This document shows positions 52,796 to 62,237 of a stretch of DNA of 64,000 bases, in pieces (the first letter of the stretch is position 1; each line of letters begins with the position of its first letter). Source of the DNA: Candidatus Methanoperedens nitratireducens (lineage in GTDB: Archaea > Halobacteriota > Methanosarcinia > Methanosarcinales > Methanoperedenaceae); the NCBI GenBank assembly GCA_020724545.1, contig DYGR01000002.1, positions 45,863 to 109,862 on the forward strand, in the 5' to 3' direction. The position numbers and the translations under genes are program-made. The notes below the pieces were generated by a model. It was not told where the DNA came from and made no database searches. It saw only the letters and a program-made list of their open reading frames with translations.

Positions 52796-53344
52796 ATGAC
52801 TTCGGCTGTAAAGGCAATAGATACAACGCGCCAGGCAGTACCCTTTGACACAGGCAATATCCCCGGGCCGAAGATGGCAAAAGCTGTTATGCCCTCTGTA
52901 GCCGGAAAAATGCTTGCAAAAGCAAAGCGGCCGCTTTTGATCGTGGGCTCTGAGGTTCACGACAGGGATGTGCTTGAAAGAGCAGTTACAATAGGAAAAT
53001 CCGGAATTCAGATAGCTGCTGTTGGGAACGCCTATACATCACTCGGGGATAAAGGGCTTGATGTACACTATGAGAACATGCACGCACTGGCATCGTACCT
53101 GTGCGATCCCGGCTGGCCGGGATTTGACGGAAAAGGCGGATACGACCTTGTGGTATTTTTCGGGATAACATATTATTACGCATCGCAGGCTATATCGGCC
53201 CTTAAGAATTTTTCAGGAATAAAAGTAATATCTATGGATAGATACTATCACCCGAATGCGGATATGTCGTTCGGCAACCTGAAGAACGATGTGTTTATTG
53301 CAGCGCTTGATGAGGTTATAGCAGAGTTACGAAAAGATAAATAA
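52796..53344 (+). CDS. cdhB: CO dehydrogenase / acetyl-CoA decarbonylase-synthase epsilon subunit
   Basis: 182 residues. NIPGPKMAKAVMPSVAGKML and AKRPLLIVGSEV are typical, and KVISMDRYYHPNADMSFGNL closes the protein. The epsilon subunit, a DHS-like Rossmann fold, binds tightly to CdhA. Its ATG begins at the base after the cdhA stop. Confidence 0.95.
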   Translation: MTSAVKAIDTTRQAVPFDTGNIPGPKMAKAVMPSVAGKMLAKAKRPLLIVGSEVHDRDVLERAVTIGKSGIQIAAVGNAYTSLGDKGLDVHYENMHALASYLCDPGWPGFDGKGGYDLVVFFGITYYYASQAISALKNFSGIKVISMDRYYHPNADMSFGNLKNDVFIAALDEVIAELRKDK

Positions 53345-53353
53345 TAAGACAGG

Positions 53354-54778
53354 ATGAAGATTATGGCAAATGAATTTCCCTTTGAAATCTCACCCATGTT
53401 TGAGGGTGAGCGTGTACGAAAAGATGATATGTATGTTGAACTCGCAGGACCGAAGTCGCGAGGATTTGAGCTTGTCAGGGCAGCAGATCTGGATGAGATC
53501 GAGGATGGAAAGTTTACCCTCATCGGACCTGATCTACACCAGATGCAGGAAGGTTCCCGACACCCCTATGTGATGATCTACCGGATCGCTGGCAAATTAG
53601 TTGAGCCTGACCTTGAGGCAATAGTGGAGCGGCGAAACCATGATTTCCAGAACTATATCCAGGGGTATATGCACTTGAACCAGCGCTATGATGTCTGGGT
53701 GCGGATAAGCAATGATTCAATTAAAAAAGGGCTAAAGTCGCTTGAGCAGATAGCCAGAGCGACCATGATGCTTTTTAAGAATGAGCTGCCTTTTATTGAG
53801 AAAATAGAAGCCACTTATATCACAGACCCTGATGAGGTTGAGAAGCAAAGGGCTGAGGCCGTAAAAATTTACGATGCAAGGGATGCAAGGACGCGAGGTC
53901 TGCATGATGAGGATGTGGATGTGTTCTACGGCTGTACATTGTGCCAGAGCTTTGCACCCACGAATGTGTGCGTTGTGACCCCGGACAGGATATCCTTGTG
54001 CGGAGCGATCAACTGGTTTGATGGGCGCGCTGCTGCCAAGGTAGATCCAGAAGGGCCACAGTTCGCCATACAAAAAGGCGAAGTCCTTGATGAGACCGGA
54101 GGAGAATACTCAGGCGTGAATGAGAAAGCCGCCTCTCTATCAGGGGGTGAATATACCCGCATCAAGCTGCATTCGTTCTTCGAATACCCGCATACAAGCT
54201 GCGGATGCTTTGAGGTAGTGGGATTCTATATCCCTGAGGTGGACGGTATCGCATGGGTTGACCGCGATTTCAGCGGCAATGCGCCAAACGGACTGGCCTT
54301 CTCCACAATGGCTGGCCAGACAGGCGGAGGAAAGCAGATCATCGGTTTCCTTGGCGTGGGAATAAACTATTTCCGATCACCCAAGTTCATACAGGCTGAC
54401 GGAGGCTGGAATCGCGTTGTCTGGATGCCAAAGAACCTGAGGGAGAAGATAAAGGCAGATATACCTCCTGAGCTTGCGGATAAGATACCTACAGAGGAAG
54501 AGGTCAGCGACTTAAAGACCCTTCGGGATTATCTTGAGAAAAAACAGCATCCTATAACCCAGCGCTGGGCAAAGGAAGAGGCAGCGCCTGAGGTAGCGCC
54601 CGGTGAGGCTGCGGCGGCATCAGCGCCAGCTTGGTCAATGCCTGCGCCTGCAATGGCAATGCCTGCTGGAATGCCTGCAATGCCGCAGTTCCAGTTCGGG
54701 GGCGAGGGTGTAAAGCTTGTTTTCAAGAACGCAAAGATTACTATTGACCGCATTATACTGCGAGGCAAGGATAAGTGA
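53354..54778 (+). CDS. cdhC: acetyl-CoA synthase beta subunit
   Basis: 474 residues. A-cluster cysteines are in VFYGCTLCQSFAPTNVCVV and TSCGCFEVVGFYIPEVDG, with ISLCGAINWFDGRAAAKVDP between. It joins methyl, CO and CoA at the Ni-Ni-[4Fe-4S] centre. The last 75 residues are an Ala/Pro/Met-rich linker (PAPAMAMPAGMPAMPQF) and a short conserved end. The ATG at 53354 or the one at 53363 could be used. cdhD and cdhE are not in this window. Confidence 0.95.
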   Translation: MKIMANEFPFEISPMFEGERVRKDDMYVELAGPKSRGFELVRAADLDEIEDGKFTLIGPDLHQMQEGSRHPYVMIYRIAGKLVEPDLEAIVERRNHDFQNYIQGYMHLNQRYDVWVRISNDSIKKGLKSLEQIARATMMLFKNELPFIEKIEATYITDPDEVEKQRAEAVKIYDARDARTRGLHDEDVDVFYGCTLCQSFAPTNVCVVTPDRISLCGAINWFDGRAAAKVDPEGPQFAIQKGEVLDETGGEYSGVNEKAASLSGGEYTRIKLHSFFEYPHTSCGCFEVVGFYIPEVDGIAWVDRDFSGNAPNGLAFSTMAGQTGGGKQIIGFLGVGINYFRSPKFIQADGGWNRVVWMPKNLREKIKADIPPELADKIPTEEEVSDLKTLRDYLEKKQHPITQRWAKEEAAPEVAPGEAAAASAPAWSMPAPAMAMPAGMPAMPQFQFGGEGVKLVFKNAKITIDRIILRGKDK

Positions 54779-54819
54779 GAGATTATATATTCCTTTCTGT
54801 AGGGATAAAAAATAAGGAA

Positions 54820-54847
54820 CCGCAGATAAACGCAGATGAACGCAGAT
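54820..54847. repeat. CGCAGATNAA tandem repeat, three units
   Basis: Three near-perfect copies of a CGCAGAT(A/G)AA unit stand between cdhC and the cooC-type gene. Tandems of this type are widespread in environmental genomes. They could disrupt or tune read-through from cdhC to the maturation gene. Confidence 0.5.
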
Positions 54848-54875
54848 TTGTTAAGTGTTTCTCCTGTATTTGGCC

Positions 54876-55625
54876 ATGAAGGTAATTGCAATTACAGGCA
54901 AGGGCGGAACGGGCAAGACTGCTGTAGCCGGGATGCTGATAAAGCACCTGACATCGGGAAAAAAGACGCTCCTTGCCATCGACGCAGATCCAGACTCCAA
55001 CCTGCCTGATGTGCTCGGCATCAAAATCGATAAGACCATAGGGGATATGCGGGAGTTCATGCTGCAGGAGCGTGACAGGATGCCTCCAGATACCAATAAG
55101 GAGAGGGTTCTGGAATCCAAGGTTTACGAGGTTCTGACCGAGATGCCAAGGTACGATCTCCTGGTGATGGGGCGGCCTGAGGGCTCCGGATGCTATTGCT
55201 TTGCTAATAACCTCCTGCGCGGGATAATGGACAGGGTGCTTAAAAACTACGACCTGACAATAATCGATACCGCGGCAGGGCTTGAGCATCTATCGCGCAG
55301 GATAATCCGCGATGTGGATGAGCTTCTTGTCGTTACTGACGGCTCGCGCAGGGGATTGCAGACTGCAGAGAGGATACGGGAGCTGGCTAAATCGCTCAAC
55401 CTGAATATCAGGAAAATGCATGTGATCGCCAACAAGGTCACGCCTGAGAACCGCGCGCGCATAGAAGAGTACGCAAGGGAGTTAAAGATGGACCTTGTGG
55501 GCGTTGTGCCTTTTGATGAGATTCTTGCTGAGTTTGATCTTGAAGGGAGGCCTCTTGCTGAATTACCAGAGGATTCGGCGGCGCTGCAGGGAGTCGGGGA
55601 GATTGCGAGGAGAATGGGGTTGTAG
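54876..55625 (+). CDS. cooC: CooC-type nickel-insertion ATPase for CO dehydrogenase
   Basis: 249 residues. A deviant Walker A (ITGKGGTGKTAVAG) starts the protein, then AIDADPDSNLPDVLG, the metal-binding CxC in SGCYCFANNLLR, and DLTIIDTAAGLEHLSRR. MinD/ParA-fold ATPases of this type insert Ni into the C cluster. It follows cdhABC by about 100 bp. The frame extends to GTG 54855, but the P-loop protein should begin at ATG 54876. Confidence 0.9.
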   Translation: MKVIAITGKGGTGKTAVAGMLIKHLTSGKKTLLAIDADPDSNLPDVLGIKIDKTIGDMREFMLQERDRMPPDTNKERVLESKVYEVLTEMPRYDLLVMGRPEGSGCYCFANNLLRGIMDRVLKNYDLTIIDTAAGLEHLSRRIIRDVDELLVVTDGSRRGLQTAERIRELAKSLNLNIRKMHVIANKVTPENRARIEEYARELKMDLVGVVPFDEILAEFDLEGRPLAELPEDSAALQGVGEIARRMGL

Positions 55626-55677
55626 GGCAAAGAGAATAAATAACTTAATTTTCTCAGCGTTCACCAATTTAAACAAT

Positions 55678-56163
55678 TCACTTCACTACTTCATATCCGG
55701 CATCAGTCCAGCCAATAATTCCTCCCTTCATGTTATAAACTTCTTTAAATCCGTTATTGACCAGTATCTCACTTGTCTGGACACTTCGATGTCCTGTTCT
55801 GCAATATACCAGTATTTTCTTATCCCTCGGTATCTCATCAAGCCTTTTATCAATCACTTGAACAGGGATTAGCGTTGAATCCTCGATATGTCCGGTATCA
55901 TATTCTTCCTGGGTACGCACGTCCAGAATGAAAACTTCACCGCGATCTATCATTTCTTTGGCCTGCTGAACACTGATATCCTCATATTTTGATTCTTCCT
56001 GGATGGTACTTATGCACCCTGATACTGCAGCTAATACTAAGAATATTAAAGGTATGATTAAACAGATCTTTCTCAGTTCAGGTCTATTTTGAGCTGATTT
56101 TATAGCGTGGGGCCAGGGGGCAGGATGAATCGTGCCCATTGAAATAGTCACTATATGTTTCAT
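55678..56163 (-). CDS. rhodanese-domain lipoprotein
   Basis: 161 residues. A hydrophobic segment ends in the lipobox VSGC near residue 50, so the domain is lipid-anchored outside. The rhodanese domain begins DISVQQAKEMIDRGEVFILD, with the active loop CRTGHR (catalytic Cys). It could transfer sulfane sulfur. The N terminus before the signal is 30 residues long, so a later start (ATG 56139) is possible. Confidence 0.83.
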   Translation of the reverse strand: MKHIVTISMGTIHPAPWPHAIKSAQNRPELRKICLIIPLIFLVLAAVSGCISTIQEESKYEDISVQQAKEMIDRGEVFILDVRTQEEYDTGHIEDSTLIPVQVIDKRLDEIPRDKKILVYCRTGHRSVQTSEILVNNGFKEVYNMKGGIIGWTDAGYEVVK

Positions 56164-56280
56164 GACACTGCCTCTCGATATAAACTCTAATTATATAAAC
56201 CTATAGGTATATCTAAATATCAATGAAGAAAACCTATAGTTTTCGTATCTACCACATTCAAATCAGGAAAAGATAAGCGC

Positions 56281-57171
56281 ATGCAAATAAGAACATGGTT
56301 CGGGATATTCACAGTTGCTGGAGATAGAATAGCCGGGGTTGAACTGTTTCAAAAAGATCCCGACTCTATCATAGATCGCATTACCGGTGAACCACTGTTA
56401 TTAAGGGGAAAGGTTGCAGGTGTTGATCTTCGCGACCTGGCAGTGGAATACGGCTTTGTATCATCACACGAAGAATACGATCTCTTGCTTCATGATATCA
56501 ATATCAGGTTTGTTAAAAACAAGATAGCACAGGCCCTGACACAGGATAGGAAGATCATCGCGGCAGTCGAAGCCATTGACGATATCGACAGGACAGCCAA
56601 TATCCTTGCTGAGAGACTGAAGGAATGGTACATGCTGTTTAATGGGACGGATCTGCAGGGCAGCGAGCTTGCCAGGTATATACTCAAGAGCGATGAGCCG
56701 GATCTAAAAATCATGAAAAGCCTGGCCTCAAATATTATCGACCTGTATGAAACACGCCTCTCTATAGAAGAGTATCTTAAGGAGAGCATGCACAGTACAG
56801 CACCGAATCTTACAGGCATCGCAGGACACACACTGGGGGCACGTCTTTTGAGTATTGCCGGAGGTCTTGAGAAGCTCGCTTCTATGCCCTCAAGTACGGT
56901 ACAGGTGATAGGAGCAAACAATGCGCTTTTCAAGCACCTGAGGGGCAGGGCCACATCTCCGAAGCACGGCCTGATCTTCAGGCATCCACTCATAAATACT
57001 GCCCCCAGAAGGCTTCGTGGAAAGATCTCAAGGGCTGTTGCCTCGAAGATATCCCTGGCTGCACGTTATGATTATTACTCAGGTGAATTAAAAGAGGATC
57101 TTCCCAAAGAACTACAGGCTAAAGTATCGGATATCAAAAAGCGACATACCAGGCAAAAATCACATATTTGA
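56281..57171 (+). CDS. nop5: archaeal Nop5 (Nop56/58-like) C/D RNP core protein
   Basis: 296 residues. N-terminal fibrillarin-binding domain (MQIRTWFGIFTVAGDRIAGV), coiled coil, and the Nop domain with GANNALFKHLRGRATSPKHG and FRHPLINTAP. It scaffolds box C/D RNA-guided 2'-O-methylation with L7Ae and fibrillarin. Fibrillarin (flpA), its usual operon partner, does not follow; the next gene is sppA on the other strand. Confidence 0.92.
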   Translation: MQIRTWFGIFTVAGDRIAGVELFQKDPDSIIDRITGEPLLLRGKVAGVDLRDLAVEYGFVSSHEEYDLLLHDINIRFVKNKIAQALTQDRKIIAAVEAIDDIDRTANILAERLKEWYMLFNGTDLQGSELARYILKSDEPDLKIMKSLASNIIDLYETRLSIEEYLKESMHSTAPNLTGIAGHTLGARLLSIAGGLEKLASMPSSTVQVIGANNALFKHLRGRATSPKHGLIFRHPLINTAPRRLRGKISRAVASKISLAARYDYYSGELKEDLPKELQAKVSDIKKRHTRQKSHI

Positions 57172-57184
57172 ATTACTGCATCGA

Positions 57185-58090
57185 TCACTGCACCGAGAGC
57201 AGCCGTCCATAGGGGCTGTCATCGTAATAGCTTGTGAATCGGGACAGCTCGATAATTCCATCGCTGAACAGCAGCCGTGATAGCGATGGCTTATTGGCAT
57301 AGGTAACTTCTGGTTTACCTTTTATCCCGCCAAGCAGGGCAGCAGCTTCGATTGCATCATCAAGGCTCCCGAAATCATCTATAAGCCCCAGTTCCTTAGC
57401 TTTAGCACCTGTATAAACCCTGCCATCTGCAATATCCTTGACTTTGCTAAGGGAGAGGTTCCTGCCCTCTGCAACTTCCTCTACGAAGCGACCGTAAGCT
57501 TCTGAGACTATCTGATCTGCATACTTCTTTTCCTCGTTTGTTAAGCCCCTCCAGTCTCCGCCCATATCCTTCAACTCACCGGATTTTGCTATATAGAATG
57601 AAGTTCCCTCATTCTCATAGAAGGCTGATCTGTTCTGGAATTCCCATATCACCCCGATGCTGCCTGTAATGGTATCGGGGTTGGCGATTATCTTATCAGC
57701 AGGCACACTGATATAATATGCTGCGCTGGCCGCAACATCACCCATGGAGATGACAATCGGTTTTTTAACTTTTTTCATAGCAGCCACGATCTCCTCAGCC
57801 GCTGCAGGAGAGCCCCCTGGACTATTTATCCGCAGTACAATAGCTTTTACTCCCTCATCCTCAGATGCATCTTTTAATCTTTTTGTTATATCCTCTGATG
57901 TGGCGATTCCAAACCCTGTAGGGATGCTGCCTGTCAGCATCACTCCCTGCACATAGATCACTTCAACCCTGTTCTTTGATATACCAAAATCCCTGCCTCC
58001 GAGGATTATGTAAAGACTGCCGGTTATTATGATAAGCAAAATGGAAACTACTGTAAAGTAGATCAATATCTTTTTTAATAGTCCTGCCAT
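57185..58090 (-). CDS. sppA: signal peptide peptidase SppA, short form
   Basis: 301 residues. One N-terminal membrane helix (about 9-30) is followed by an S49 protease domain: VIYVQGVM, ALVLRINSPGGSP-like AIVLRINSPGGSPAAAEEIV, catalytic Ser in GDVAASAAYYISVPAD, and TGSIGVIWEF. The catalytic Lys lies in the EEKKYADQIV stretch. It clears signal peptides from the membrane. It converges on nop5. Confidence 0.92.
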   Translation of the reverse strand: MAGLLKKILIYFTVVSILLIIITGSLYIILGGRDFGISKNRVEVIYVQGVMLTGSIPTGFGIATSEDITKRLKDASEDEGVKAIVLRINSPGGSPAAAEEIVAAMKKVKKPIVISMGDVAASAAYYISVPADKIIANPDTITGSIGVIWEFQNRSAFYENEGTSFYIAKSGELKDMGGDWRGLTNEEKKYADQIVSEAYGRFVEEVAEGRNLSLSKVKDIADGRVYTGAKAKELGLIDDFGSLDDAIEAAALLGGIKGKPEVTYANKPSLSRLLFSDGIIELSRFTSYYDDSPYGRLLSVQ

Positions 58091-58129
58091 TTTTATGAAA
58101 AATGTAATTATATTACCAAATAGTTATCC

Positions 58130-59842
58130 CTATTTATAATGGCTGCAATCAAGGTACCGCGCATTGCTTGCTCTTATGAACTCATTGCAGACCTCTTTTG
58201 GATCTCCATCAGCGATAATACTCCCTTTATCTATCAATATCGCTCTCTGTGCGACCTCTTTTATGAAATCTACATGGTGACTTACGAATATGATAGTTGT
58301 ATTGAATACTTTATTAATATTCTTCAGTGAATTTGCAACATCCCTGAGCGTTATCGGGTCAAGATCACCAAAGGGCTCATCCAGCAGCAGGATTGAGGGT
58401 TTTGATGACAGTGCTAAAGCAAGAGCAGCTCTCACATTCTCACCGCCGCTCATCTGATATGGCTTGACATCAAGAATGCTCAGTGGCAAACCGACAGCTT
58501 CAAAGATAGGCTTTGCGTAGTTCATCACTTCTGTAAGCGGATGGCTTGGGAAAAGTACGCTCAGTATAGCCGGTGTATAACCCATTCTTGCGAATATCTC
58601 CTTTGCATTCTCCTCAGGCATGTCAGTCATCCTGTACAGCTCATCAAGGTCCTTATCTGATATACCAAATTCTTTAGCACGTTTCCTTGCTTCTTCTACA
58701 ACATGCTGCCCCTTTACACCCAGTCTGTACGCAAGCTGCTGTTTTATCGTGGAGTGGGGAGAGAGCGCGAACTCCTGGTACATGATGCTGGTAATCCTTC
58801 TAACCTCCATTCTCCTTGGTGAATATGTTGACATATCAATCCATTCATTATCAACCAGGAATTCTATCTCACCATCATCAGGATAAACGAGTCCGTCCAT
58901 GGCATGAAGTAGCGTTGTTTTCCCTGCTCCGCTGGGGCCGATGAGTGCAGCGATCTCACCCTGTTTGAATTCGGCATTAATGCTATCAAGATCAAGCACT
59001 TCGCCCTGCCTGATAAGCCAGTATCTCTTTGAGATATTGTTTACCTTGATCACAGTTTTATCAGATCTGCGCTCTGGCATAGGAATAACAGGTTTCATTC
59101 TCTTCATGAATTTCTTTAATACTTCCTCAGGCTCTCCCTCCTCTATTATCTTGCCGCCTTCAAGCCACAGAACACGGTGGGCAAGATAGGAGTGAACTTC
59201 AGGAAGATGGGAAACTACAAGGGTCTTGAGCTTCAGTTTCTCGTTTACGTTCTTTATTGAATCAAGAACCTCCTGTTTTGTTGCAGGACACGTCATGGTT
59301 GCAGGCTCATCCAGAAGAAGAAGAGAGGGATTTGCGGCAAGCTGCCTTGCGATTAACAGTCTCTGTTTCTCTCCTCCGCTGAGCACTGCTGAGAAATGCT
59401 CCGCTTTTTTATCAAGGTTTACGATCTTCAAATACTCCATGCTTTTTTCATACAATTCATCATAATACGGTGAATCTTTCTCAGGCAGCATCTCAAACCC
59501 GCATTTTTCGACATAGAGCCTGCGAAGCACATTCTCATAAGTAGCGCCGGGCCATAACCCGAAGTTTCGCTGGAGATGAATGGCAGTCATTTTCTGGAGT
59601 TGCTTGATATCCGCGTGTGAAGCGCCAGGTCTAACAGTGAACCCATCAAGCTCAAAACTACCATCTGTGAGCGGCTCAATACCACGTAAGACCTTAAGTA
59701 TCGTAGATTTACCACCTCCGCTTCTACCTATAATACCGAGGATTTCACCCTCTTTTATATCAAAGCTTACTCCATCCAGGACTCTGATTGTATCAGAATC
59801 AATCACATAGTCTTTAACCAGATTATTTACTTTCAGCATCAA
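58130..59842 (-). CDS. atwA: methyl-coenzyme M reductase system component A2 (double ABC ATPase)
   Basis: 570 residues, two ABC modules. The first has GRSGGGKSTI and LSGGEKQRLLIARQLA; the second GPSGAGKTTL and MSGGENVRAALALALS with DEPFGDLDP. The intervening LWPGATYENVLRRLYVEKCG is typical of A2. Component A2 uses ATP in reductive activation of methyl-coenzyme M reductase, so it marks the host as an MCR-bearing archaeon. Confidence 0.93.
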   Translation of the reverse strand: MMLKVNNLVKDYVIDSDTIRVLDGVSFDIKEGEILGIIGRSGGGKSTILKVLRGIEPLTDGSFELDGFTVRPGASHADIKQLQKMTAIHLQRNFGLWPGATYENVLRRLYVEKCGFEMLPEKDSPYYDELYEKSMEYLKIVNLDKKAEHFSAVLSGGEKQRLLIARQLAANPSLLLLDEPATMTCPATKQEVLDSIKNVNEKLKLKTLVVSHLPEVHSYLAHRVLWLEGGKIIEEGEPEEVLKKFMKRMKPVIPMPERRSDKTVIKVNNISKRYWLIRQGEVLDLDSINAEFKQGEIAALIGPSGAGKTTLLHAMDGLVYPDDGEIEFLVDNEWIDMSTYSPRRMEVRRITSIMYQEFALSPHSTIKQQLAYRLGVKGQHVVEEARKRAKEFGISDKDLDELYRMTDMPEENAKEIFARMGYTPAILSVLFPSHPLTEVMNYAKPIFEAVGLPLSILDVKPYQMSGGENVRAALALALSSKPSILLLDEPFGDLDPITLRDVANSLKNINKVFNTTIIFVSHHVDFIKEVAQRAILIDKGSIIADGDPKEVCNEFIRASNARYLDCSHYK

Positions 59843-60013
59843 AGGCCTCCAAAATATGCAGCGATTTGCGATTATAATAATGTAGTTTTCGTAATGTTTG
59901 AACGTCTATATATTCTTATTGTTTAGGATGCAACTGTAGATAGATATATAATGTGAAAATACTACAAAAATAGAATTATACTCTGGATTAATAATCCTGA
60001 GACTGAGGTAGTT

Positions 60014-61039
60014 ATGAGATTAGGCGGATTTTTAAAGAAAACGGAAAAAAAGGATTTTATGCCGGAGGCTGAGGATTATAAGCGCCTGGGCAAATATGAT
60101 AAAGCACTTGAAGCGTATGGGAACATTCTGAACGCCGATAAGGACAATCTTAAAGCCTGGTATGGTAAAGCATCTATCCACCTTATACTTGAGCAATATC
60201 CTGCGGCACTTGAGGCCTATGAAAATTTTCTGAAACTTGACCCCATGAATACAAAAGCATGGCATGAGAGGGGTTTCGTACTTGTGAACCTTGGCAGACT
60301 GGATGAAGCACTGGAAGCATATGATAGAGTACTTGAATCTGAGCCTGATAATATTAAATTGCTATCTGAAAAAGCAATTATATTGAAGGAACTGAAAAAG
60401 GATTCTCTATTACTGGAGATATACGACAGGCTTCTTCAGCTTGAACCAGACAATACAAAGATCTGGTTTGAGAAGGGATCGATACTATCAGACCTGGGGA
60501 AAGACGCAGAGGCACTTCTGGCATATGAGAGGGTGCTTGAACTTGAGCCTGATAATATAGAGGCACTTGCCCGCAAAGGATTGATTACAGGGCTCAGAAG
60601 GCAATATGCCCGGGGTTTTGCTCTGCTTGATAAAGCACTCAAGAAAGATCCGGAGAACCTGAGCGCATTATATGGAAAGGGGGCGATATGGAAACTAAAA
60701 GGCGCAGACCTTGCAGCTCTTGATATACGTCATGATTCTATAAAAGCATACGACAATGCGCTTCATATCTATGAAAGAGCTATTGAGCTTGAGCCGAATG
60801 ACCCAAAACTATGGCATGAGAGAGGTGCTGTTCTCAAAGAACTTGACCGCATGAATGAAGCCATCAAGGCGTTTGATAGATCAATAGAAATCGATCCTGG
60901 GAGTACGAAACCATGGTATGATAAAGGAGTGGCACTCAAGGTACTCGGAAGGGAGAACGAAGCCATGGCATGTTTTAGAAGGGTGCTTGAACTGGATCCA
61001 TCGCATACACTGGCACGTCATAAATTAAAGCAATTATAA
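60014..61039 (+). CDS. TPR-repeat protein
   Basis: 341 residues made of about eight to nine 34-residue tetratricopeptide units, for example KAWYGKASIHLILEQYPAAL and KAWHERGFVLVNLGRLDEAL. There is no signal peptide or other domain. It probably serves as a protein-binding scaffold; the partner cannot be guessed. A/T-rich promoter-like sequence lies upstream and a terminator-like hairpin follows the stop. Confidence 0.85.
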   Translation: MRLGGFLKKTEKKDFMPEAEDYKRLGKYDKALEAYGNILNADKDNLKAWYGKASIHLILEQYPAALEAYENFLKLDPMNTKAWHERGFVLVNLGRLDEALEAYDRVLESEPDNIKLLSEKAIILKELKKDSLLLEIYDRLLQLEPDNTKIWFEKGSILSDLGKDAEALLAYERVLELEPDNIEALARKGLITGLRRQYARGFALLDKALKKDPENLSALYGKGAIWKLKGADLAALDIRHDSIKAYDNALHIYERAIELEPNDPKLWHERGAVLKELDRMNEAIKAFDRSIEIDPGSTKPWYDKGVALKVLGRENEAMACFRRVLELDPSHTLARHKLKQL

Positions 61040-61061
61040 CCCGATGGTGGGGGTTATTTTT
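61036..61061 (+). terminator. terminator-like hairpin after the TPR gene
   Basis: ATAACCC (61036-61042) pairs with GGGTTAT (61051-61057) around an 8-nt loop, followed by a T run. It overlaps the stop codon of the TPR gene. Confidence 0.6.
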
Positions 61062-61151
61062 ATTAGATAAAAACAGTTAAATTTTTAAGTCCAAATGCTA
61101 TTCCTCCAATAGCTTAATTATTCTTTCTTACAATTAGAACGAGTGAATCTT

Positions 61152-62201
61152 ATGAGTGACCCAAGAGACCTTTTAGAGCGATTATCGAATGCACATGGTG
61201 TTTCAGGATATGAAGGAAATGTAAGACAGATCATAGAGAACGAAGTAAGGCCATATGTGGATGAGATCAAGACCGATAAGATGGGGAATCTTATTGCCAC
61301 AAGGCGCGGGGGCTCACCCACCGTGATGCTTGCAGCACATATGGACGAGATCGGTCTTATGGTAAAATACGTTGATGACAAGGGTTTTGCCCGCTTCACC
61401 AAAACCGGAGGATGGTTTGACCAGACGCTTCTTAACCAGAGAATGATACTGCATACAGAGCACGGCCCTGTGTACGGCGTAATAGGCTCAAAGCCTCCCC
61501 ATGCCATGAAAGAGGAGGATAGGAAAAAGCCAGTCAATGCCGAAGATATGTTTATCGATGTGGGTGCCACGAGCAAGGATGATGCGGAAAAAATCGGTGT
61601 AAGGACAGGAACGCCGATTACCCCGGATATGGAGCTAAAACCGCTCGGGAATGATCGGGTTACAGGCAAGGCTTTCGATAACCGCGCAGGCTGTGCGATG
61701 CTCATAGGGGCGCTCGGGCAGATGAGAGATATCAAAGCCACAGTCCATGCCGTATTCACAGTGCAGGAAGAGGTGGGATTAAAAGGAGCACGGACATCTG
61801 CTTTTGGATTAAAACCTGATGTTGCGTTAGCCACCGATGTCACGATCACCGGCGACCATCCTGGCATTGAGAAGAAACACTCTGCCATCGAGATGGGTAA
61901 AGGGCCATCTATTACTGTAAGCGATGCCGAGGGGCGGGGAATAATCGTACCTGAGCCTGTATTGAAGTGGTTAAAAGAGGCAGCAGAATCAAACAACATC
62001 CCCTACCAGCTTGAAGTAGGTACTGGAGGGACAACAGATGCTTCTGCAATACATCTGTCGCGTGAAGGTGTACCCTCGGGCGTTATCAGTATGCCAACAC
62101 GATATATCCACACACCTGTATCTGTACTGAGTATGAGCGACCTTGAGAAGAGCGCGCAACTCATCGCCAGGGCAGTTGAGATTGTAGATAGGTTTTTCTA
62201 A
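61152..62201 (+). CDS. M42-family metallo-aminopeptidase
   Basis: 349 residues. Metal ligands are recognisable in LAAHMDEIGLMVKYV, AFDNRAGCAMLI, VQEEVGLKGAR and ATDVTITGD; TGGTTDASAIHLSREGVPSG and TRYIHTPVSVLS complete the site. These enzymes form tetrahedral or dodecameric shells that degrade peptides. GTG 61143 is an alternative start; ATG 61152 has GAGTGAA upstream. Family members are sometimes mislabelled endoglucanase. Confidence 0.92.
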   Translation: MSDPRDLLERLSNAHGVSGYEGNVRQIIENEVRPYVDEIKTDKMGNLIATRRGGSPTVMLAAHMDEIGLMVKYVDDKGFARFTKTGGWFDQTLLNQRMILHTEHGPVYGVIGSKPPHAMKEEDRKKPVNAEDMFIDVGATSKDDAEKIGVRTGTPITPDMELKPLGNDRVTGKAFDNRAGCAMLIGALGQMRDIKATVHAVFTVQEEVGLKGARTSAFGLKPDVALATDVTITGDHPGIEKKHSAIEMGKGPSITVSDAEGRGIIVPEPVLKWLKEAAESNNIPYQLEVGTGGTTDASAIHLSREGVPSGVISMPTRYIHTPVSVLSMSDLEKSAQLIARAVEIVDRFF

Positions 62202-62237
62202 TAGGAAGCTTACTTAGAGGCTCACCAAGGTGATATA

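Noticed and set aside
61118..61999. 293-codon antisense frame over the M42 peptidase gene
   Set aside because: It mirrors the codon pattern of the clearly conserved peptidase; no ribosome binding site or recognisable motif.
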